From positions 1-28,126 of the forward strand of contig OUQQ01000233.1 of NCBI GenBank assembly GCA_900404475.1: DNA of 28,126 bases. The letters run 5' to 3'. Source of the DNA: Spongospora subterranea (lineage: Eukaryota > Endomyxa > Phytomyxea > Plasmodiophorida > Plasmodiophoridae). Both the position numbers and the translations under genes were made by a program. The notes beneath the pieces were generated by a model, which saw nothing but the letters and a program-made list of their open reading frames with translations, was not told the DNA's origin and searched no databases. Position 1 is the first letter of the stretch. The number at the start of each line of letters is the position of its first letter. Positions 23,093 to 28,126 of the stretch are shown here, in pieces.

Positions 23093-26000
23093 ATGATCAA
23101 ACTTCAGCTTGAACATGACTGTCGAGGGTTGCTGTACCATGTTCTTTTTGACGGTTGCGTTAAGTAACCTCACCCTCTACGTACATGTTACAACAGGAGG
23201 CCAAGTCATGGGTGCTGCAGCCGCGTTCCGGTTGCTGTGAAAGTGTTTAGCGCAAAGCAACGGGAGCAGGTTGCTGTCGCAACTCGCAAAGCCGTGTAGT
23301 AAATCACATTCTATATGCTGTGCGGCCGCAGGTGTATCGACGTTATTTGATGTCGATGACTTCAGAAAAAGCGGAGATGTTAGCGAGAATGAGGATGGCG
23401 ACTGAAAGAGATGCTGTCCTAGTAGCGGTCAACGCATTCAAGTCTCTTACAACTGCTATAGGTGAGTTATCAGGGCGAGTAAAATGTAAATTTACTGGTG
23501 GTTTTGAACAGTGGTGCAAAACACAAGAACCCAGGCTATGATTAATGATTGCTTGAACGCGACAGTGATTTGTATGTCTCGCTTCAGTAATGATGAAGAA
23601 ATCAACGACACGTTAATTCAAGCAGTGTTTACGTTGGTGCGTTTTCTAATCGCCCTTTCCAAGAAGTAGTCGATTAATCTGGGGTTTAGACACTGGCAAA
23701 GAAGGAATTTGCTCTGGCTGTTTCATCTTCTGGTATAGTCACGCTGATCATCTACTGTATGAAGTCCTTCCCAAGAAGTTCGACAATAAATACTAATGCT
23801 GTACGTATAATGACAGAGACTTGCCTCGTCGATAAAAGAGCGTCCGTTCTTATTCGAGTTCAAGGTCGCACTTGTGTCTCATTGTCTTATAGGGTTGTGG
23901 CTGAGTAGGATTGTAGGTGGGATATCTGCTATTGTGGAGCTTCTTGGACAGACAAGTTTTGATAGCGATCAGAAACTAACACATTTTGTTTTTGATCTCC
24001 TATCATTACTGGTGAAAAGATCAAGCGCAAGCACGGCAATCATCACTAAGATTCGAGGAATTGATTTCATAGTCCAGGCTTCACGTCGTCATTTGTGCAA
24101 CCCCCGAGTGTTTCAATCGACACTTGTTTTACTTGATCGGCTTTGTGCCGTCCCATCGGTAATTGCTAAAGTAGTTGACAACGGGTTTATTCAATTTGTT
24201 CTGGACGCGTTGGCGCAATACAAGTACGTATTCAAGACGTTTTCCGTGATCATGAGAATGCTTCGCAACATGGCATTGGTCCCAGCAGGCGCACGAGCCA
24301 TTCAACTAGCTGGAGGCTTTGATACTATTTTGCCGCTGATTGAACATCATCTGATCAAACCTGCAGCAGCGCGATTAGCGTGTTCTTTGCTATGGCATCT
24401 ACAGCGTCATGAATTTGGTACTTTTATCGTTGACGACCAAACGCACCATCTAAATAACAATTTTCTCCCAATCAAATTTCCGCAAGGTCGATATGTATTG
24501 ATTGTCGTATATAACTTCCAATAACAATGATTTTCAGAAGATATTCCTCCCTCGCAGGCTGATTCAGATGACGGGTACGCCTCAGATGACAGCTGCTCCG
24601 ATATTGACGCGGATGACGAGAGAACTTCAATCAAACCAAGGACTGATTCCGAAGCGCATTCCACATCTTCACCCGATACACTGTCAGCTGCTGTGGAATA
24701 CGACCCAATGCAATTCTCGCCCGAACTATGGGGCTCCAAAACCCCTGAAAGTTCTTGCTTCTTTCAAAGGTCTGTTTGCGCTAGCTTAAATCAATGCCAT
24801 GTAAAGAGTGATTTCCAGAAATTCCAAAGAGATTTTATTCGGGAATGCCCCGCGAAGTGTCCGGAGATTGTTCGAGATGCCTACTTGCTTGAATATGGTT
24901 CGAGCTAATGGGCGTCTTGGAAACGATAGTGCTGGGATTGAACATCAATATATAGCTCATCCATCCCTAGTTCTGGGCACAATGCATGCTGCTGGCGATA
25001 GATTTCGCCATGTCAATCAGATTCAGGTAGAAGTGACAATTGTCGGTTTTACTTGAATTGAGACAGCTTATTATAGGGAAGAGTTGTTTACGATCGCAGC
25101 GCTCATGATGGTAGTTCCTTAAACCTTGCAAACCACTCCAGTCACCCAAAAACATTGTATGGAGAGACGCCTTCTGGCGATAATTTCAACCCCGACTGTA
25201 TCAGTTTAGCAAGTCTTCATCTTCCGTTCTCTGATGACAGCGGATGCCTCAATGCTGATCCTGGTCGGATGCATTCTAGTGCAATACCTCAGTTATCATT
25301 CGAATCACGGTTCGAATCAGGTATTGCTTAGACGTGGGATATATGGGAATGTATTAATTTTTGGTTAGGAAATCTGTTCCGTGCTATTTTCATCAGCGAA
25401 ACAGAGTACGATTTAATACTGTCCTCTGACGTCAATACCATGGGTCGAACCCAATGGTTTTTATTCAGAGTAGCCAACATGAAAGCGGATATCCCGTATA
25501 AATTTAACATAATCAATCTTGAAAAACCTGACAGCGCCTTCAATCGCGGTATGCGCCCCGCTATGTTTTCTCAACAATCTGCCGCTCGTGATGGAAAACG
25601 CTGGTTCAGAGCACAATCTGCAATTGACATTGCTTATTTCCAGGTAGGTCTGATCCGCGACTAAGTGCAACAGATTTTGACAATACGTCATCGATAGAAC
25701 TATTTCAAAAAGCCACATGCACATTTAATGAAGAAAGCGAAATCAGCGAAAACCAGCGATACTGATGAAAGCGAATATTATTTCACATTGACATTCACGA
25801 TGACATTTCCGTATTCCGATGACGTAGTATTTCTTGCGTATTGTTATCCGTTCACCTTTACATTCCAGAGGAATTGTCTTTCCTTTCTGGAGTCTAGTAC
25901 AACGCATGGGTCATTTTTCCGGCGGCAAGTCCTTTGCTATTCTCGATGTGGAAATGCCGTCGATCGTATGTCGTGAGTTTCGCAAAATTCCAATCTATTT

Positions 26001-27323
26001 GCTGATTCAGTTTCAGTCTTGACGATAACCAACTTCGCGTCAACTCCGACAAAGATCTTCCAACGTCCAATAGCTGTGTTGACTGCGCGAATACACCCTG
26101 GGGAGACAAACGCGTCATGGGTTATGAAAGGAGTTCTGGAATTTCTAGCTGGGTTCGTCACTTTGTGCGCCGATTTTCTGCTGGTGATGGATTCATTGCG
26201 ACCTTACTCAGTACTTCAGACACAGCTGCTTATCTAAGGGATCATCTCATATTTAAGGTCATTCCTATGCTGAATCCAGATGGGGTTATTGAGGGAAACT
26301 ATCGCTGCTCTTTAACGGGGCATGATCAAAATCGACAATGGATCAATCCAAACGTGGCGTCGAGTCCGGTGGTTTACCATGCCAGAAAGGTACAACCAAA
26401 GACTCGTCATTATTGGTGCCCTACTTAGCAAAATTACAGTTAATCCAGTCGCTTTCCCGAACGAGAGATCTACTCATGTTTTGCGATTTTCACGGTCATA
26501 GCGTTGCGTCTAACTTCATGATGTATGGCAACGAGGAACAGGAATGCGCTTCTGCCATACGACAGCTTCCAGTTGTTCAACAAGATGAGCGTAATCCTGC
26601 GCGACCAAAACCAGCTTGGGTAACAACCGTTGGCGCCGATTTTACAAGCAAAGAGCGCATTTTTCCTACAATGATCGCACGCCGCGCCTATAATCTTTTC
26701 AGCATGGAACAATGCTGCTTTACAGTGCAAAAATCTCGCGCTGGGACTGCCCGGGTATGATATTTTGTTTATAATGCCGTCTTTGTTAACAGTTATGTAT
26801 TTTTAGGTAGTTCTTTGGCGCGAACTTCCGTTGACTTTCTGTTTCACCCTAGAAGCAACTGTAAGGTAATTCATCAGGTGGCGATGCATGGCTGATGTGG
26901 TTTCAGTTCAACGGCAGCAGTTTCGGACCGTTAAAAGGCCTGCTGTATAATACAGATCATTATGAGGTCAGGCCAACACACCAGTTTGGCTACATATTCT
27001 GGATCTCTAATATGATATATAATCTTTTAGACAATGGGATACGAGTTCTGCCGAACCATCGCTGACCTGATTTCTCCAGACCAGAATTTTGTCAGAACCT
27101 TCGTGATCATTGCTTCACAGCAGTGCCCTTTTTTACTCGTGAAATGTTATAGGTTTCGAGAGCAGCCGCTGAAGTAAATGCTTTTACCAATACCGACATC
27201 GGTAAAACGAAAAAAAAAAACAGTCGCAGGAAACCGGCGGAGAAGCCAGCGAGGTCTCGTGGCATGGTCAAAACCAAAAAAAGGACAGCCGCTGCCAAAG
27301 ATGCAGCCTCTGACGTACCTTAG
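23093..27323 (+). CDS. AGTPBP1: Cytosolic carboxypeptidase, CCP1/AGTPBP1 (NNA1) type tubulin deglutamylase
   Basis: An M14 metallopeptidase that trims glutamates from tubulin tails. About 17 exons join in frame. The N-terminal half is armadillo-like helical repeats ([48 protein letters not shown]), as in CCP1, then an acidic Ser/Asp linker (24540-24680). The CCP N-domain reads [29 protein letters not shown] and [11 protein letters not shown]. The catalytic domain has [20 protein letters not shown], the zinc motif HPGE at 26095-26106, [26 protein letters not shown], the DFHGHS zinc histidine near 26491 and the catalytic Glu of FTLEAT at 26852. All catalytic residues are present; GxDLNRxW reads GHDQNRQW, with Gln for the usual Leu. 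The C-terminus is a Lys-rich tail ([15 protein letters not shown]) ending TAG. Length is roughly 1,100 residues. The first two small exons and ATG 23093 are uncertain; it is secure from about 23270. Confidence 0.88.
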
Positions 27324-27340
27324 TATACATAACACTAATT

Positions 27341-27548
27341 TCTAACATGGTTTTATGCTTACCTTAAGTGGTTTGATCACTTGACAGAAGATATATCGTC
27401 GTTTAGTGGAGCGAGATTCAATGTACTTCTCAGCAGTGGAATGGAACATGCAAATAGCATCGGTGCGGCTGAACAGGAAAGGGTATCTTGGATGAGCTAC
27501 ATATTTGTCGCAAGTTGGAAGCAGACAACTCGGAGGTTTCAAAAGGAC
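27341..27548 (+). CDS. Uncertain protein-like open stretch after the CCP1-type gene
   Basis: A frame without an upstream ATG reads FYAYLKWFDHLTEDISSFSG, then FNVLLSSGMEHANSIGAAEQE, and runs to a stop at about 27548. A GTATCT donor at about 27480 could end an exon, joining to DNSEVSKGHITPSI or farther to FSEVNQEIKTLQEMCY (about 27640-27680). Composition looks coding, but I recognise no family and cannot fix the exons. It may be a partial gene or an old broken one. Confidence 0.3.
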
Positions 27549-27789
27549 ACATAACGCCATCGATAATGTTGCTATACTCATCGAAGAATCTGCATATGAT
27601 GTGTTTTCTTGCTACTTTATCAACAAGAATTATTTAGTGAAGTTAATCAAGAAATCAAAACCCTGCAAGAAATGTGCTACGGTAATTTCCTGCACCCGAA
27701 ATTCCTGGGAGCCATTAGAGCGAGTTGCTCACGCGCCAAGAACATCGGTCCAAGAATTCTTGATTGCAAACAAAACTCAATCATTGAGA

Positions 27790-28038
27790 AGTACCTTTGT
27801 ATACCATACCTATAGGTTATCATTGACTAGCACGCTCAAGCTCCAAAATGCCTTCCACACCGCACTGCTGTCGCCATATATAGAGAGTGTTATCCCAGAG
27901 CGTGTTCAACCGCCACAGCCTCCTGCGATCCTCGATTCGGATAACCCTAAACCATTCTCCAGATTAAACGAAACATGGCAGGTTGACTGTCCCTCTTGGC
28001 TAAAACATTCTCTTCGATCCGCAGCCACACCGGTATGA
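27790..28038 (+). mobile_element. Probable Ty3/gypsy retrotransposon integrase C-terminal remnant
   Basis: An open frame with no ATG contains YRLSLTSTLKLQNAFHTALL (27811-27870), SPYIESVIPERV and PPQPPAILDSDN. In Ty3/gypsy polyproteins the integrase C-terminus typically carries Y-x-L-x-LP, then FH-x-SLL-x-PY, then a proline-rich ERV-x-PPPP segment just before the chromodomain; this order is reproduced here. The preceding GPF-type strand and any reverse transcriptase or RNase H are missing, and the frame ends at TGA 28036-28038 without a recognisable chromodomain. I read it as a short degenerate fragment. It could alternatively be an exon captured into the neighbouring uncertain gene. Confidence 0.45.
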
Positions 28039-28126
28039 ATCATGTAGTAGAACAACGCAACCTATCAAATGCAGAACTATGTCACAGCAGGAAAGTTGAA
28101 TAGGTGGGAGAGGAAATCGGGCTAGA

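Noticed and set aside
24808..25056. Alternative reading of the carboxypeptidase linker exon in another frame
   Set aside because: A GT-AG intron at about 24898-24955 joins DAYLLEY to AHPSLVLG in phase, giving a continuous domain; the alternative needs a 37-nt intron and leaves a less family-like sequence.
25290..25320. GGTTCGAATCA, resembling a tRNA B box, twice in tandem as TTCGAATCA
   Set aside because: It encodes FESRFES of the carboxypeptidase N-domain, and no tRNA acceptor stem or anticodon arm can be folded around it.

Overview
The window is nuclear DNA from an intron-rich eukaryote with a compact genome. Genes lie on both strands, mostly 50-450 bp apart. They are split by very short GT-AG introns, usually 40-70 nt, whose positions I could fix by joining reading frames across conserved domains. 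The gene set (VPS13 lipid-transfer protein, omega-like glutathione transferases, proteasome beta-1, RMI1, a CCP1-type tubulin deglutamylase and an RGS protein) suggests a protist or zoosporic fungus-like organism that has heterotrimeric G-protein signalling and polyglutamylated tubulin, so probably a flagellate. I cannot name the lineage from the sequence.

Layout, left to right. 1-9981 (minus): a very large, many-exon VPS13-family gene. Its N-terminal chorein domain is at 9981 and it runs off the left edge; a VPS13 adaptor-binding-like region and a C2-like domain can be read near the left end. 10432-11308 and 11729-12692 (minus): two tandem omega-like GST genes with the same intron pattern. 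12799: a single-N assembly join inside a possible broken small gene. 13324-14193 (plus): an unrecognised single-exon acidic protein. 14939 to about 17169 (minus): a signalling protein with RA-like, PH and RGS domains. 17574-18344 (plus): proteasome subunit beta-1 with all catalytic residues. 18602-19616 (plus): a short RMI1-like protein. 19778-23048 (plus): a leucine-rich-repeat protein with a C-terminal module repeated three times. About 23093-27323 (plus): a CCP1/AGTPBP1-type carboxypeptidase. 27340 to the right edge: an uncertain coding stretch, then a probable Ty3/gypsy integrase C-terminal remnant.

Two of the three N positions (19246 and 21750) are flanked by near-identical direct repeats of 301 bp and 180 bp. 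These look like overlapping contig or haplotype ends that were joined without being merged. Each inserts a length that is not a multiple of three into a coding exon, so the RMI1 and LRR genes are broken in this assembly but read cleanly once the duplicate is discounted. The genes are mostly unrelated housekeeping and signalling functions; the only family cluster is the GST pair. The items I consider most novel are the LRR protein's three-fold module and the RA-PH-RGS domain combination.
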